Notes: generated from the letters alone by a model not told the origin. 64,000 nucleotides of DNA from Streptomyces diastatochromogenes (GCA_026913215.1 JAPTYK010000001.1:7502001-7566000); one strand, 5' to 3'; positions 18,232 to 28,715 are shown, numbered from the stretch's first letter. Numbers and translations: made by a program.

Positions 18232-18785
18232 CCGCCCCCGTCGTCCTCCACGCGCCCGCGACGCCCGTCTCTCCGCCTCGTCCTCCGCCCCTGGCGGACG
18301 GAGGACGTCGCCGCGCTGGCCGAGGTGGGCGGGGATCCCGGACTGCGCCTGTGGGCGGAGCCGGGCGTGGACGACGACGCGCACGCGGCGGGTGGGTGCG
18401 GGTCCAGCAGCAGGGCTGGGCGACCGGGGTCCGGCGGGGTTTCGCCGTCCTTGAGGAGCGACCCGGTGCGGTCCGGGAGCGGTTGGTGGGCAGCGTGGTC
18501 CTCAGGAGGCCGCCCCGGCAGGCCGGCGGCCGAGGTGGGGTACTGGACCGCGGCACGCGCGCGGGGCGGGAGTGGCCCCCGCGCCCTGGAGGCCCTGACC
18601 GTCTGGGCCTTCGAAAGGTTCGGGGCCGACGGGCTGGAGCGCCTCGAACTCCTGCACCAGGTGGACAATCCGGCCTCGTGCCGGGTCGCGCGGAAGAGCC
18701 GGTACGCCTTCGAGGGCGTCCTGCCCGCGTCGCCGCCCGCCTTCCCCGGGACGGCCACCTGCACGTCCGGCGCCCGGGGGCCTGA
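18228..18785 (+). CDS. GNAT-family N-acetyltransferase (frameshifted)
   Basis: It starts at the GTG overlapping the previous stop (VTAPVVLHAPATP). The frame changes near 18265 (LRPWRTEDVAALAEVGGDP follows), near 18395 (WVRVQQQGWATGVRRGFAVL), and twice near 18505-18590 around AEVGYWTAARARG. Then APRALEALTVWAFERFGADG and LERLELLHQVDNPASCRVAR form the acetyl-CoA-binding and motif B parts of a RimJ/RimL-type enzyme. It ends at 18785. The protein could modify ribosomal or small-molecule amines; the target cannot be deduced. Confidence 0.75.
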   Translation: MTAPVVLHAPATPVSPPRPPPLADGGRRRAGRGGRGSRTAPVGGAGRGRRRARGGWVRVQQQGWATGVRRGFAVLEERPGAVRERLVGSVVLRRPPRQAGGRGGVLDRGTRAGREWPPRPGGPDRLGLRKVRGRRAGAPRTPAPGGQSGLVPGRAEEPVRLRGRPARVAARLPRDGHLHVRRPGA

Positions 18786-18812
18786 GCACGCCCTCCCGGC
18801 CGCCGCGCCCGT

Positions 18813-19945
18813 TCAGCCGGTGTGGAGGACCCGGAAGCGGCCGGGGACGCCGGGTCCCGGTCGACGACCTGGACGGGGGCCCAGGTCCACTGCCACACGC
18901 CGATGCCCGGCGCACGGGAGAACCGGATCGGTCGCGCGTTCCCTCGACCGCCACGCGCGGCCAGGCCCCGGCGACGGCCGTGCGGTCCGGGCCGTGGAGC
19001 GCAGTGCCTCGGCGAGGACGGTGACCGTGTCCCAGCCCTCGAAGGCGACGAACGAGGGCGCTTCGCCCAGCCGCTCGCGCAGCTCCTTCCCGACCCGCTC
19101 GCCGAGCGGACCGAGGCGCTCGGGCAGGTAGCGCAGGAACGGGATCCCGGCGCCGTCCCCACCCAGCGCCTCGGCCCACCCCGCGAACTCCGGCTGCCCG
19201 GCCGGAGCGCCGATCAGCAGCCCCGCGAGCCGCCGGTCGCCACGGACGGCCCGGACGATCGGCACCGCCGGCTCCGGGCTGCCCACCAGCAGCAGGAGCG
19301 CCGTGACGTCGTGGTCGGCGAGCGCGTCGCACAGGGCCCCGGGGTGAGCGCGTGCGCGTCGAGCTCGACGACGGTGCCGCCGAGCGGAGCGAGGTGCTCG
19401 CGCAGGACGCGGGTGCCGGACGCCCAGTAGACGCTCGGCTGCGTCACCACGGCGATCCGGCGCCGCCCGCGGCGAGGAGGAAGTCCCCGTAGACCCGCCA
19501 GCCGAGTGACTGGGCCGGGGCCACGCGCGCGACCCACCCGTCGGCCCCTCGGTCAGCCCGTCGAGCACCGCGGACGAGCAGAGGAACGGCAGCCCGAGGG
19601 CGTCGGCCCGGGTGGCGACGGCGCGGGCGACGACGCTGTGGTACTCGCCCACCACGGCGGCCACGCCGAGAGCGGCCAGTTCGTCCACGGCCGCCGCGGC
19701 ACGCTCCGGGTCGGCGGCGGTATCCCGGACCACCAGCTCCAGGGGCCTGCCGTCGATCCCGCCCGCGTCGGTGACCTCGCGCGCGGCCAGGTCGAGCCCC
19801 GCGAGCAGGTGCCGCCCGCCTCGACCCAGCCGGGCCGCGTCAGCGGACGAGGGCGCCCAGACGGATGGGTGATCCGGCTGCGGACGGCGACGGGGGCGTG
19901 GGCATCGGGGGCGTCTCCTTCGGACCGGGTGGTGGTGCCGGTCAT
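18813..19945 (-). CDS. Branched-chain amino-acid-binding-like (Peripla_BP_6) protein without signal peptide (frameshifted)
   Basis: A type I periplasmic-binding fold. From ATG 19945, after TRSEGDAPDAHAPVAVRSRI, the reconstructed sequence has HLLAGLDLAAREVTDAGGID, GRPLELVVRDTAADPERAAA, GVAAVVGEYHSVVARAVATR and FLCSSAVLDGLTEGP. The central part (about 19340-19550) crosses two frame breaks. The C-terminal lobe has LLLVGSPEPAVPIVRAVRGD and FVAFEGWDTVTVLAEALRST. It would read as a LivJ-type receptor, but there is no signal peptide or lipobox and no permease gene nearby. It may be a cytosolic sensor. The gene follows TetR on the same strand, 32 bp away. Confidence 0.75.
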
Positions 19946-19977
19946 GGGAACCCCGGGCGTCGCCCCCGGGCAACCGA

Positions 19978-20579
19978 TTATCCGTTCGACGGCCCGGCGG
20001 GTGCCGAGGCGGCGGAGAACAGGGCGTGCACGGCGGCCCCCACCTGGGTGGCGACCGCCTCGGGGAGGAGGCGTCGAGCTTGCCGTCGAGGTGCAGGAAC
20101 GCCAGGCCGTGGACGAGGGCCCACACGGTGGTCGGGAGGGCGCCCGCCTCGTCCGCGCCGGGGAAGGCGTCGCGGACCATGCGGCGGACGTACTCCAGGA
20201 TGACCTCGGTCGCGGCGACCCGCTCCTCGTCGGTCGGGTCGCACGGCTCGGCGAACATCGCCCGGAAGAGGGCGGGGTGGTCGAGCGCGAACCGGACGTA
20301 GACGACGGCGACCGCGGCGAGGTCCTCGGGCGTCGACGGCGCGGGGCGGGCCGCGGTCAGGTGCTGGGCGAGCTCGCGGTACCCCTCCGCCGCGACGGCG
20401 GAGACGAGCGCGTCACGGTCCGCGTAGTGGCGGTAGGGGGCCGTGGCCGAGACCCCGGCCCGCCGGGCGACCGCGCGCAGGGAGAGCCCGGCGCTGCCGT
20501 CCTCCTCCAGCAGATCCCGCGCGGCGCGCAGGCAGGCGGCACGCAGATCGCCGTGGTGATACGTACCCGTTTGCGACAT
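19978..20579 (-). CDS. TetR-family regulator (frameshifted near C-terminus)
   Basis: The N-terminal helix-turn-helix is clear: DLRAACLRAARDLLEEDGSA, LSLRAVARRAGVSATAPYRH and YADRDALVSAVAAEGYREL. A C-terminal all-helical ligand-binding domain of the WHG type follows (YVRFALDHPALFRAMFAEP, TTVWALVHGLAFLHLDGKL). The frame moves near 20070 and the protein ends at 19978 (ALFSAASAPAGPSNG). It starts at ATG 20579. It diverges from the flavin oxidoreductase gene across 96 bp containing nested inverted repeats, which suggests repression of that enzyme. Confidence 0.88.
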
Positions 20580-20594
20580 AAGTCACCCTCTCCA

Positions 20595-20641
20595 ATGTGT
20601 GCGCCGCTTACATGGTGTCCTAATGTGAGTGGTGCACACAT
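20595..20641. promoter_or_regulatory. Nested inverted repeats between TetR and flavin oxidoreductase
   Basis: ATGTGTGC at 20595-20602 is perfectly complementary to GCACACAT at 20634-20641. Inside it, CTTACAT and ATGTGAG form a second, 6-of-7 inverted repeat at about 20607-20629. The whole block lies between the divergent starts at 20579 and 20676, the normal position of a TetR operator. Binding is inferred. Confidence 0.5.
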
Positions 20642-20675
20642 CGTAGGCGATCCACAGGGAAGAAGGAATCCAGAG

Positions 20676-21926
20676 ATGACCAGCGAGCTGTTCTCGCCGC
20701 TGCCCCTGCGCTCCGGGCGGACACTGGGCAACCGGATCGCGAAGGCGGCCATGGAGGAGAACATGGCCGGCGACGGCCAGCTCCCCGACCGGCGGCTGAT
20801 CACGCTGTACCGGCGCTGGGCCGCCGGCGGCACCGGGCTGCTGATCACCGGCAACGTGATGGTCCACGCCGAGGCGCTGACCGGCCCCGGCGGAGTCGTA
20901 CTCGACGAGCACGCGCCGCTGGAACCGTTCGCCCGGTGGGCCGAGGCGGGCAAGTCCGGCGGCGGCGCGATCTGGATGCAGATCAACCACCCCGGCCGCC
21001 AGGTCCCCTCCGGCATGCCCGGCGTCGTCTGGGGCCCGACCGACATCGGCGTCGACCTGGGCAGGCACACCGGCCGCTTCGGCAGGCCGACCGCCATGAC
21101 CCCCGGCAGATCGAGGAGACGGTCGCCCGGTTCGCCGTCACGGCCCGGCGCGCCGAACAGGCGGGGTTCGACGGGGTCGAGATCCATGCCGCGCACGGCT
21201 ACCTGCTGTCCCAGTTCCTCTCCCGCTGGTCAACAAGCGCACCGACCGGTGGGGCGGATCGCTGGAGAACCGGGCCCGGATGCTCCTGGACGTCGTCCGC
21301 GCCGTGCGCGCGGAGGTCTCCCGTCCTTCGCGGTCGCGGTCAAGCTCAACTCCGCCGACTTCCAGCGCGGAGGCTTCGACGCCGACGACGCCCGACAGGT
21401 GATCGCGATGCTGGAACCGCTCGGCGTGGACCTGGTCGAACTGTCCGGCGGCAGCTACGAGAGCCCCGCGATGACCGGCCGCTCCGCCGACGACCGCACC
21501 CGGGCCCGCGAGGCCTACTTCCTCGACCTCGCCGAGGACCTCGTCAGGACCAGCCCCCTCCCGCTGATGCTCACCGGCGGCATCACCCGGCGCGGCACCG
21601 CCGAGACGGTCCTCGGCAGCGGAGTGGCGGTCGTCGGGATCGGCACCGCCCTCGCCGTCACCCCGGACCTGCCCGAGCGCTGGCGGACCGGCCGCGAGGC
21701 CGACCGGCAGATGCGGCCGGTGACCTGGTCCGACAAGACCCTCGCCTCGGCCGCCGGCATGGCCGGGGTCCGCCACCAGATGCGCCGCCTCGCCCGCGGC
21801 AGGAACCCCAGGCCCGGCACCCATCCGGCGATCGCCCTCGTCTCCGAGCAGCGCAAGCAGCGAGCGGCCCTGCGCGGCTACCGCGCCTGGCTGTCCACGC
21901 CGCGGACCGGCGACGGCCGGGGATGA
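20676..21926 (+). CDS. NADH:flavin oxidoreductase, old yellow enzyme family (frameshifted)
   Basis: An FMN-dependent ene-reductase-like TIM barrel of about 417 residues. It starts at ATG 20676 after AGAAGGA. The N-terminus reads LFSPLPLRSGRTLGNRIAKA with AAMEENMAGDGQLPD. The GGTGLLITGNVMVHAEAL strand and the active-site QINHPGRQ follow. Frame breaks lie at about 21106 (a CCCC run where CCCCC restores TPRQIEETVARF), 21228 and 21318. The C-terminal half has VAVKLNSADFQRGGFDADDA, DLVELSGGSYESPAM and LMLTGGITRRGTAE, forming the FMN phosphate site. It probably reduces activated alkenes and is under the divergent TetR gene. Confidence 0.88.
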   Translation: MTSELFSPLPLRSGRTLGNRIAKAAMEENMAGDGQLPDRRLITLYRRWAAGGTGLLITGNVMVHAEALTGPGGVVLDEHAPLEPFARWAEAGKSGGGAIWMQINHPGRQVPSGMPGVVWGPTDIGVDLGRHTGRFGRPTAMTPGRSRRRSPGSPSRPGAPNRRGSTGSRSMPRTATCCPSSSPAGQQAHRPVGRIAGEPGPDAPGRRPRRARGGLPSFAVAVKLNSADFQRGGFDADDARQVIAMLEPLGVDLVELSGGSYESPAMTGRSADDRTRAREAYFLDLAEDLVRTSPLPLMLTGGITRRGTAETVLGSGVAVVGIGTALAVTPDLPERWRTGREADRQMRPVTWSDKTLASAAGMAGVRHQMRRLARGRNPRPGTHPAIALVSEQRKQRAALRGYRAWLSTPRTGDGRG

Positions 21927-21940
21927 GGACCGGACGGGGA

Positions 21941-21964
21941 GCCGGGAAAAAGGAACCTCCCGGC
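21941..21964 (+). terminator. Short hairpin after the flavin oxidoreductase gene
   Basis: GCCGGGA at 21941-21947 pairs with TCCCGGC at 21958-21964 over an A-rich 10-nt loop, 15 bp after the stop. It is a weak to moderate terminator candidate. Confidence 0.4.
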
Positions 21965-22050
21965 CCTCCCGTACGTTCCGGAGGGCGACCTGATCGTTTG
22001 GACGTGTGACACGGCGGCGGCACGCCGCCGTCGGGGGAAGTGAGCAAACC

Positions 22051-22578
22051 ATGGCCATGGTGGGCCTGTTCTGGATCGCCGAGGGCGATGTGTACGTGGG
22101 CGCCAAGCCCACCGGTCAGGCCCCCGGGGTACGCCTGACCCCCGACGGCGTGGTGGCCCTCGGCGACGGACAGTCCGGCCTCCACCTGTGGGAGGACGTA
22201 CGCGCCCTGACGGTGTCGGACGTCCCCGTGAAGTCCCTGAAGCGGCAGGTCGGCATGGTCACGGACATGGCCCTCGACATCGTGATGAACCTGGCCATGA
22301 CCCTGGGTCCCGGCGTGGGCGGCGAGGCCCCGCCGGTGATGGCGCTGGACCTGGAGTCGCACGACGGCACGCACGAGCTGAAGGCCTACGTGGCCGCGGC
22401 CGTCGGCTACTCCCCGGAGGAGGTCGAGCTCTCCCGGGCCCTCCTGTCCCGCCTCACGGAGGGCGCCGCGACGATGGCGACGACGCTGGCGGCCATGTCG
22501 GAATGGGGACGCTCCTGGGAGGGCGGAACACCGCGCGGGGCGCAGCGCGAGGAACTGCTGCGGCGGTGGGCGGACTGA
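22051..22578 (+). CDS. Hypothetical protein
   Basis: Intact, 175 residues from ATG 22051, with GGGGAAG 11 bases upstream. The N-terminal half is a beta-rich region that looks like a small PH-like or ligand-independent beta domain (MVGLFWIAEGDVYVGAKPTG, GVRLTPDGVVALGDGQSGLH, WEDVRALTVSDVPVKSL). The C-terminal half is helical (LSRALLSRLTEGAATMATTL). There is no signal peptide. I recognise no named family; similar proteins are common in Streptomyces. Confidence 0.8.
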   Translation: MAMVGLFWIAEGDVYVGAKPTGQAPGVRLTPDGVVALGDGQSGLHLWEDVRALTVSDVPVKSLKRQVGMVTDMALDIVMNLAMTLGPGVGGEAPPVMALDLESHDGTHELKAYVAAAVGYSPEEVELSRALLSRLTEGAATMATTLAAMSEWGRSWEGGTPRGAQREELLRRWAD

Positions 22579-22594
22579 GGCACGCCCACCGGAC

Positions 22595-22624
22595 GCGGGC
22601 GGGAGCCGCTCCGGCCCCGCCCGC
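22595..22624 (+). terminator. Hairpin after the 22051 gene
   Basis: GCGGGCGGG at 22595-22603 pairs with CCCGCCCGC at 22616-22624 over a 12-nt loop, 17 bp past the stop codon. It is a plausible rho-independent-like hairpin without a T-run. Confidence 0.45.
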
Positions 22625-22728
22625 ATCGGGTTGCGCTCGCACAGCAGGCGGGGAGCATGGAAGGAGAACAGGGACCCGCCACGCACCCGCGTCGGCCGGC
22701 ATCGACCGCACTCCCCCCAGGAGGCGCC

Positions 22729-22896
22729 ATGACCGAACCCGACGATCCGCTCGGCTCCTGGACGGGTCGCTTGCTCCGGCTCGGCGTCGGCATCTCGCCG
22801 GACGAGGCCCGGAAGTTCGTGCACGCCCTGTACGCACAGGCCCAGGCCGATCTCGACGCGGAACGGGCCGAGGCCGATTTCGAGCGGGAGGAGTGA
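22729..22896 (+). CDS. Small acidic helical protein, 55 residues
   Basis: ATG 22729 follows AGGAGG at 22719-22724, a strong ribosome-binding site. The product is mostly helix (SPDEARKFVHALYAQAQADL) with a highly charged end (DAERAEADFEREE). Third positions are almost all G or C, supporting a real gene. No family is recognised. It is followed at 67 bp by the DUF5709 gene on the same strand, which may share its transcript. Confidence 0.7.
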   Translation: MTEPDDPLGSWTGRLLRLGVGISPDEARKFVHALYAQAQADLDAERAEADFEREE

Positions 22897-22962
22897 ACCT
22901 GGGCGACAACCGTCGAGGACCTGGGAACGGATGAGGGCCCTGCCGCAGGAACGGAGTTCCAC

Positions 22963-23415
22963 ATGACCGAGGTGGAAGCGTGGGGCGACGACGTCTACCA
23001 GCCCGACGGTAGCGACGTCCAGGACGACGTCGGCCTCCTGGACTACGAGGACACCCTGGAGGGACCGGCCGGCGACCCCCTCGACGCCGGGTACTCCCCG
23101 CCCGAACGGCCCCTCGGGGCCGAGCACACGGGGGTGACCGCCGCCGAACGGCAGCGCGGTGAATCCCTCGACGAGCGCCTGGCGGAGGAGGAACCCGACC
23201 TCCCCGTCCCCGACGGCGACGGCCTCGGCGACACGACGGACACCGACGGGGAACTCCTGGACGACCAGGTCGGCGGCCGTCGCGCGGGCCGGCTGATGGC
23301 CGAGGACCAGGGCACGGGCCCCATCAGCTCGGAACTGAACGCCCGGGACCTCGGACTCGACGGCGGCGCCGCGTCCGCCGAGGAAGCCGCGATGCACATC
23401 GTCGACGAGGAATGA
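22963..23415 (+). CDS. DUF5709 domain protein
   Basis: Intact, 150 residues, extremely acidic. The opening MTEVEAWGDDVYQPDGSDVQ and the segment LLDYEDTLEGPAGDPLDAGY-SPPERPLG are the hallmarks of DUF5709. The middle ESLDERLAEEEPDL and a final ASAEEAAMHIVDEE also match. The domain is widespread in actinomycetes and has no known function; these proteins are often stress-related by context. It lies in a small cluster with two other short hypothetical genes. Confidence 0.9.
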   Translation: MTEVEAWGDDVYQPDGSDVQDDVGLLDYEDTLEGPAGDPLDAGYSPPERPLGAEHTGVTAAERQRGESLDERLAEEEPDLPVPDGDGLGDTTDTDGELLDDQVGGRRAGRLMAEDQGTGPISSELNARDLGLDGGAASAEEAAMHIVDEE

Positions 23416-23438
23416 CCCCGCCCCGGCGGCGGGTCCTC

Positions 23439-24604
23439 TCAGTTCCCCCTCGGACCGCGGACCGCCAGGAGCGCCGCGCCGATGTCCGCCGTCGCCCGCG
23501 GATCGGAGAGGGACCGGCCCGTCAGCTCCTCCACGCGCCGCAGCCGGTAACGAACGGTGTTGGGGTGCACGAACAGGGTCTTCGCCGCGGCACCGGCCGA
23601 GCCGGCCGCGGCGAACCAGTGCTCCAGGGTCCGCAGCAGCCGCGCCCGTTCCGCGGCCGGTAGGTCGAGCACCGGCCGGAGCACCACCTCCATCAGATGC
23701 GCGGCCTCGGCCGGAGCCGCGGCGACGACCATGGCCAGCGGATTGTCGTCGAAGCGGGCCACCCCGGGGCCGGTGCCCTCCAGACCGGCGAGGGCGAGAC
23801 GGGCGAAACGCAGCGCCCGCGGCGTGTCCCGCAAGGAGGAGAAGCACGGACTGAAGCCCACCCGGGCGCGCGTCCGGCGCAGGATGCGCAGACAGGTGGC
23901 CTCCGCCGCCGCCGTGGGCAGGGCGATCAGGGCGAGCTGCTGGTCCGGCAGGAGCCGCCAGGCGGAGGAAGGCGCGCCTGGCGCAGCGCCGCCTCCGCCC
24001 CGACGAGCGGCTCCTCGCCGGGCGCGCAGGCCTTCGCGGCGGCGACCGCGTAGGGCCCGTGCTCGGGCAGTTCCAGTTCGCGGGCGGTCTCCCACAGCGT
24101 GCGGTCGGCGGCGATGCCGGTGAACAGCGCCTCCACCAGGGCCGAACGCCTCGCCTGCCCCTGCGCGGTGAGTTCGGCGGCCGCCTCCCGGTAGGCCACC
24201 GCCACCTCCTCCGCGTACAGACCGGACAGGGCCCAGAACTCCGTCGACTCCGACAGCAGGAGACCGTCGGAGATCTCGGGGCGTGTCCGGGCCTCGGCGA
24301 GGATCTCCGTCCACAGGAGCTGCGAGCCGATCCGGTACGCGTGCAGCGTGTCCGCCAGCGGAACGCCCTGCTCGGCGCGGTGCCGCCCGGTCTCGCGGGC
24401 CGAACTCGCGTCCGGGGCGCCTCCGAAGCGGAGGTGGGCGAGGATGAGGCGCGCGTTGGCGGTGCAGGAGCGGCGCAGCGAATCCAGGGGGATCAGCGCC
24501 TCGTCCTCGTACGCCTCGACCTCCGCGCGGATGCGCAGCGCCATGCGCTCACCCAGCTCCGGCAGGCCCGTCTGAAGTGCCTCCGCCACGCCCGAAAGGA
24601 TCAT
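23439..24604 (-). CDS. PucR/CdaR-family regulator divergent from acyl-CoA ligase (frameshifted)
   Basis: About 389 residues. It starts at ATG 24604. The N-terminal helical region (LGERMALRIRAEVEAYEDEA; GVPLADTLHAYRIGSQLLW) is the RsbRD-like sensor typical of these regulators. The frame shifts near 23965, after AALRQA. The central GGDEF-like domain (LIALPTAAAEATCLRILRRT) and the C-terminal PucR helix-turn-helix follow (LFVHPNTVRYRLRRVEELTG). It diverges from the acyl-CoA ligase with 145 bp between the starts, so it probably controls that gene. Confidence 0.88.
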
Positions 24605-24749
24605 CCCCGCAGCTTAACGCCACCGGATTGTGGCCGGGGACAATCTTGAGGGCGGTCCGTTGTCACGTCGGCCATAGGCCGGGGCCGGGTACCGCTGCAA
24701 GATGTCGACGATGTAAACATTCGGTGATTCCGTGTAACGGAGGCGGGTC

Positions 24750-26234
<1,485 letters not shown>

Positions 26235-26244
26235 TCCCCCCGGT

Positions 26245-26274
26245 CCGGCGGGCCGGGTCCCGCAGGCCCGCCGG
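26245..26274. terminator. Bidirectional hairpin between converging ligase and PucR genes
   Basis: CCGGCGGGCC at 26245-26254 pairs perfectly with GGCCCGCCGG at 26265-26274, loop 10 nt. It lies between the stops of the plus-strand ligase (26234) and the minus-strand PucR gene (26291), so it can serve both. Confidence 0.6.
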
Positions 26275-26290
26275 GGCCGGCGTACGGGAC

Positions 26291-27502
26291 TCAGCCCGCC
26301 GGCTTCCTGCCGTGGAGGTGGAGCGAGCGCAGGGCCGCCTCCAGGGCGAACCGGTGCTCGGGATCGAGGAGCCGGTCGCCGAAGTGGTTGTCCAGGTTCC
26401 GCAGCCGGTAGCGGACCGTCTGGGCGTGCACGCCCAGCATCTCGCCGACCTGCTCGGCGGGGGCCCGGGTGGAGACGTGGACGCGCAGGGTCTCGACGAG
26501 GCGGTCGCGCCGGGTGCCGGACAGGCCGTCGAGCGGGGCCAGTTCACGCCGGGCGAGCTGGTCCATGAGGGCCGGGTCGGACAGCAGCCACAGGGTCGTG
26601 AGGTGGTCCTCGCAGCGCACGACGGGCGCGTCCGCCACGATGCCCTCGTCGATCAGCTGGAGGATCCGCCGGGACCAGCGCAGCGAGTGGGCGGCCTGCG
26701 CGGTCGGCACGGTCAGCCCGAGGACGGCGGGCGTGCCGGACAGGGCGGCGTCGAGCATCGCGAGGCGCTCGCCGGTCAGCGGACCGGGCACGAGCAGATA
26801 CGGGTTCGGAAGGCCGGGATCGGCGAGGACGTCCCGGTCCAGCCGGGACGCGATGACGCCGGTGGCGGGCGGCCGGATCGCGACGACGGTGCACTCGGCG
26901 GGGAGCTGCCAGGACGCCTCCCGGCAGAGCTCGGCGATGGTCGCCCGGGGCAGCGGCGGTCCGGCGACGACCAGGTGGAGCAGCTTCCTGCGCACCGCGG
27001 CCACGTCGCAGACCGCCCGCGCCTGGACGGTGACGTACCCCTCGCGGGAGAGGGACTCCAGCTCGTCCACGTACGCGAAGAGGGCGTCCGCGAAGGCCAG
27101 GATGAGGGTGGGGGAGAGGTTGTAGGTGCGCCCGATGCTCTTGGCGCGGCGTAAGGCGACGCGCGCGCCGAGGCGGTAGGCCCCTTGCAGGGTGTCGAGG
27201 TCCCGGCCCTCGTAGGCCTCCACCCGGCCGAACTGGCGCAGCAGTTCGTCGCGGAGGGCGGACTTCGTCCCGGGGTGGTCGACCCGGTCGACGAAGGCGG
27301 ACAGGGCGTGCTCCACGCCCTGGCGGATGGCGTCGGAGTGGGGCCCGTTGAAGAGGTGTGCGTAGACCGGGTAGGCCCGCTCGATCTCGACGCCGATCTC
27401 CTTGATGAGGCCCGGTATCTCCGGTCTCATGAGGGCGGCGAACTCTCTGGGCAGCGGGTCGAGCGGCTCACCGAGCGCCGGTGACTGTGCGATGGAGGGC
27501 AT
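26291..27502 (-). CDS. PucR/CdaR-family transcriptional regulator
   Basis: Intact, 403 residues. The N-terminal helical sensor has EFAALMRPEIPGLIKEIGVE, GVEHALSAFVDRVDHPG and QGAYRLGARVALRRAKSIGR. A middle GGDEF-like domain follows (ECTVVAIRPPATGVIASRLD). The C-terminal helix-turn-helix reads EMLGVHAQTVRYRLRNLDNH with RLLDPEHRFALEAALRSL. Its 5' end faces the 3' end of the secreted-protein cluster, from which it is separated by a strong hairpin. By position it is a candidate regulator of the secreted proteins or of mce. The ligand is unknown. Confidence 0.93.
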   Translation of the reverse strand: MPSIAQSPALGEPLDPLPREFAALMRPEIPGLIKEIGVEIERAYPVYAHLFNGPHSDAIRQGVEHALSAFVDRVDHPGTKSALRDELLRQFGRVEAYEGRDLDTLQGAYRLGARVALRRAKSIGRTYNLSPTLILAFADALFAYVDELESLSREGYVTVQARAVCDVAAVRRKLLHLVVAGPPLPRATIAELCREASWQLPAECTVVAIRPPATGVIASRLDRDVLADPGLPNPYLLVPGPLTGERLAMLDAALSGTPAVLGLTVPTAQAAHSLRWSRRILQLIDEGIVADAPVVRCEDHLTTLWLLSDPALMDQLARRELAPLDGLSGTRRDRLVETLRVHVSTRAPAEQVGEMLGVHAQTVRYRLRNLDNHFGDRLLDPEHRFALEAALRSLHLHGRKPAG

Positions 27503-27545
27503 GAACCGATCCCTTGCTCTGCTACGCGACCGGTGGGGGGAGCGG

Positions 27546-27584
27546 CACGGCGGCGCCCGTCCTGGAGGGGCGGGCGCCGCCGTG
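27546..27584 (-). terminator. Strong hairpin at the end of the secreted-protein cluster
   Basis: CACGGCGGCGCCCG at 27546-27559 pairs perfectly with CGGGCGCCGCCGTG at 27571-27584, loop 11 nt. It lies between the minus-strand secreted-protein gene ending at 27721 and the PucR start at 27502. It probably ends the cluster transcript before PucR. The remainder of 27585-27720 shows no gene. Confidence 0.65.
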
Positions 27585-27720
27585 GCCGTCAGGTACGTAC
27601 CGATGTGGACTGCTGAAAGCTAGGGCAACTGTTGTGTGCTGTACACAACTTGAGCAAGAGTCACGTCTTCAGGGAGGGGGTACGCGGCCGAGTCGGCCGG
27701 TAATCGACCCTGGGTGGCCG

Positions 27721-28662
27721 TTAGTTGACGGCGGAGTGCCAGTTCTGCGAGAAGACCTTGCCGGCGTCGGGGGCGACGAGGCCGGGGGCGAAGAGGCCGG
27801 TCAGGTAGGTCTGGGTGTTGTTGAGGACGAGCTTGTTCTTCCCGGAGGCGGCGGGCAGCCCCGTCTTGAGGTTGACGGCGGCGTTGACCAGGCCGAGCCC
27901 CAGGCCGCAGCCGCTGGCGCCCGGGACGGCGAAGGTGTCGTCGTACTGGGTGGAGCCGAGGAGGTTGAGGCGGCTCAGGTCGCCCTCCTCGTTCGCGGAG
28001 CCGTCGCCGTTGAAGCGCTCGACGCCGAAGTCGGGCGCGTTGAGGTTCCGCGGGCGCAGCAGGATCGGGTTGGTCTTCGTCCCGATGTAGCAGTTGTCGC
28101 CGAGGAACGGGTTCTGCAGGTGGATGCGGACCGGGATGGTCACGATCGGCTGGTCGGTCAGGACGCCCGCGATCTGGTCGAAGGCCGAGGGGGTGCCGAC
28201 CGACTCCATGGTGGCGGTGATCTTGTTGAGGCTGGCGTCCGACAGCTGCCGGCAGATGTCGGTGATGAACGGGATGTCGCTCGGGCACATCAGGCCCAGC
28301 AGACCGCCGGGGACGGTGGCGGAGTCGGCGATGAGCGCCCCGCCGGCGGGCGCGACGACCGAGTTGGTGCCGTCGGCGTTCTGCACGACGCCGATCTGGA
28401 GGTTGGTCTTCCCCGTCGGCACGGTCGTGTTGCCCAGCTTGATGGAGCCGCTGAAGGAGTACGAGACGACGCACTGCGGCGAGGTGTCGAGACCGTCCGA
28501 GGCGATCATCGCCCCGGCGTCGACGGGGCACCGGGTGGACGGCGCCCAGCTGCCGTTCAGCACCGGGGTGGCCGCGGTCGCGGAGCCCATGGAGGCGAAG
28601 GCGCCGAGCGCGGTGAGGGCGGAGACGGTGGCCAGCTTCGTACGGGCGGAGACGAGGGGCAT
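27721..28662 (-). CDS. Secreted protein of unknown function, mce-adjacent
   Basis: Intact, 313 residues. A Sec signal peptide occupies about residues 1-31 (TKLATVSALTALGAFASMGS then ATAATP as cleavage site). The mature part is beta-rich with six or more cysteines and no Lys/Arg-rich tails. Segments such as IPVRIHLQNPFLGDNCYIGT and KTNPILLRPRNLNAPDF resemble secreted proteins of Rhodococcus, Nocardia and Gordonia of unknown role. The last of four minus-strand secreted-protein genes that end before the PucR gene. It could act as a hydrophobic-ligand carrier for the divergent mce system; this is inference from position only. Confidence 0.85.
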   Translation of the reverse strand: MPLVSARTKLATVSALTALGAFASMGSATAATPVLNGSWAPSTRCPVDAGAMIASDGLDTSPQCVVSYSFSGSIKLGNTTVPTGKTNLQIGVVQNADGTNSVVAPAGGALIADSATVPGGLLGLMCPSDIPFITDICRQLSDASLNKITATMESVGTPSAFDQIAGVLTDQPIVTIPVRIHLQNPFLGDNCYIGTKTNPILLRPRNLNAPDFGVERFNGDGSANEEGDLSRLNLLGSTQYDDTFAVPGASGCGLGLGLVNAAVNLKTGLPAASGKNKLVLNNTQTYLTGLFAPGLVAPDAGKVFSQNWHSAVN

Positions 28663-28715
28663 GGCGGATGCCTTCCTGGGAGACGGGGATGAGGAGTGGG
28701 GCGGCGTGGGGCGGA

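Noticed and set aside
18813..20579. A single 588-residue minus-strand protein joining TetR and the binding protein
   Set aside because: The TetR domain ends correctly in another frame at 19978, and the binding protein has its own ATG at 19945; the fusion is caused by frame errors.
19506..21926. One long plus-strand frame apparently fusing an N-terminal extension to the flavin oxidoreductase
   Set aside because: The first 390 residues are antisense to the TetR and binding-protein genes and are compositionally abnormal. ATG 20676 has a good ribosome-binding site and matches the family start.
22454..22964. Minus-strand frames between 22407 and 22964
   Set aside because: They overlap two plus-strand genes with good ribosome-binding sites and correct codon bias, and contain no recognisable domain.
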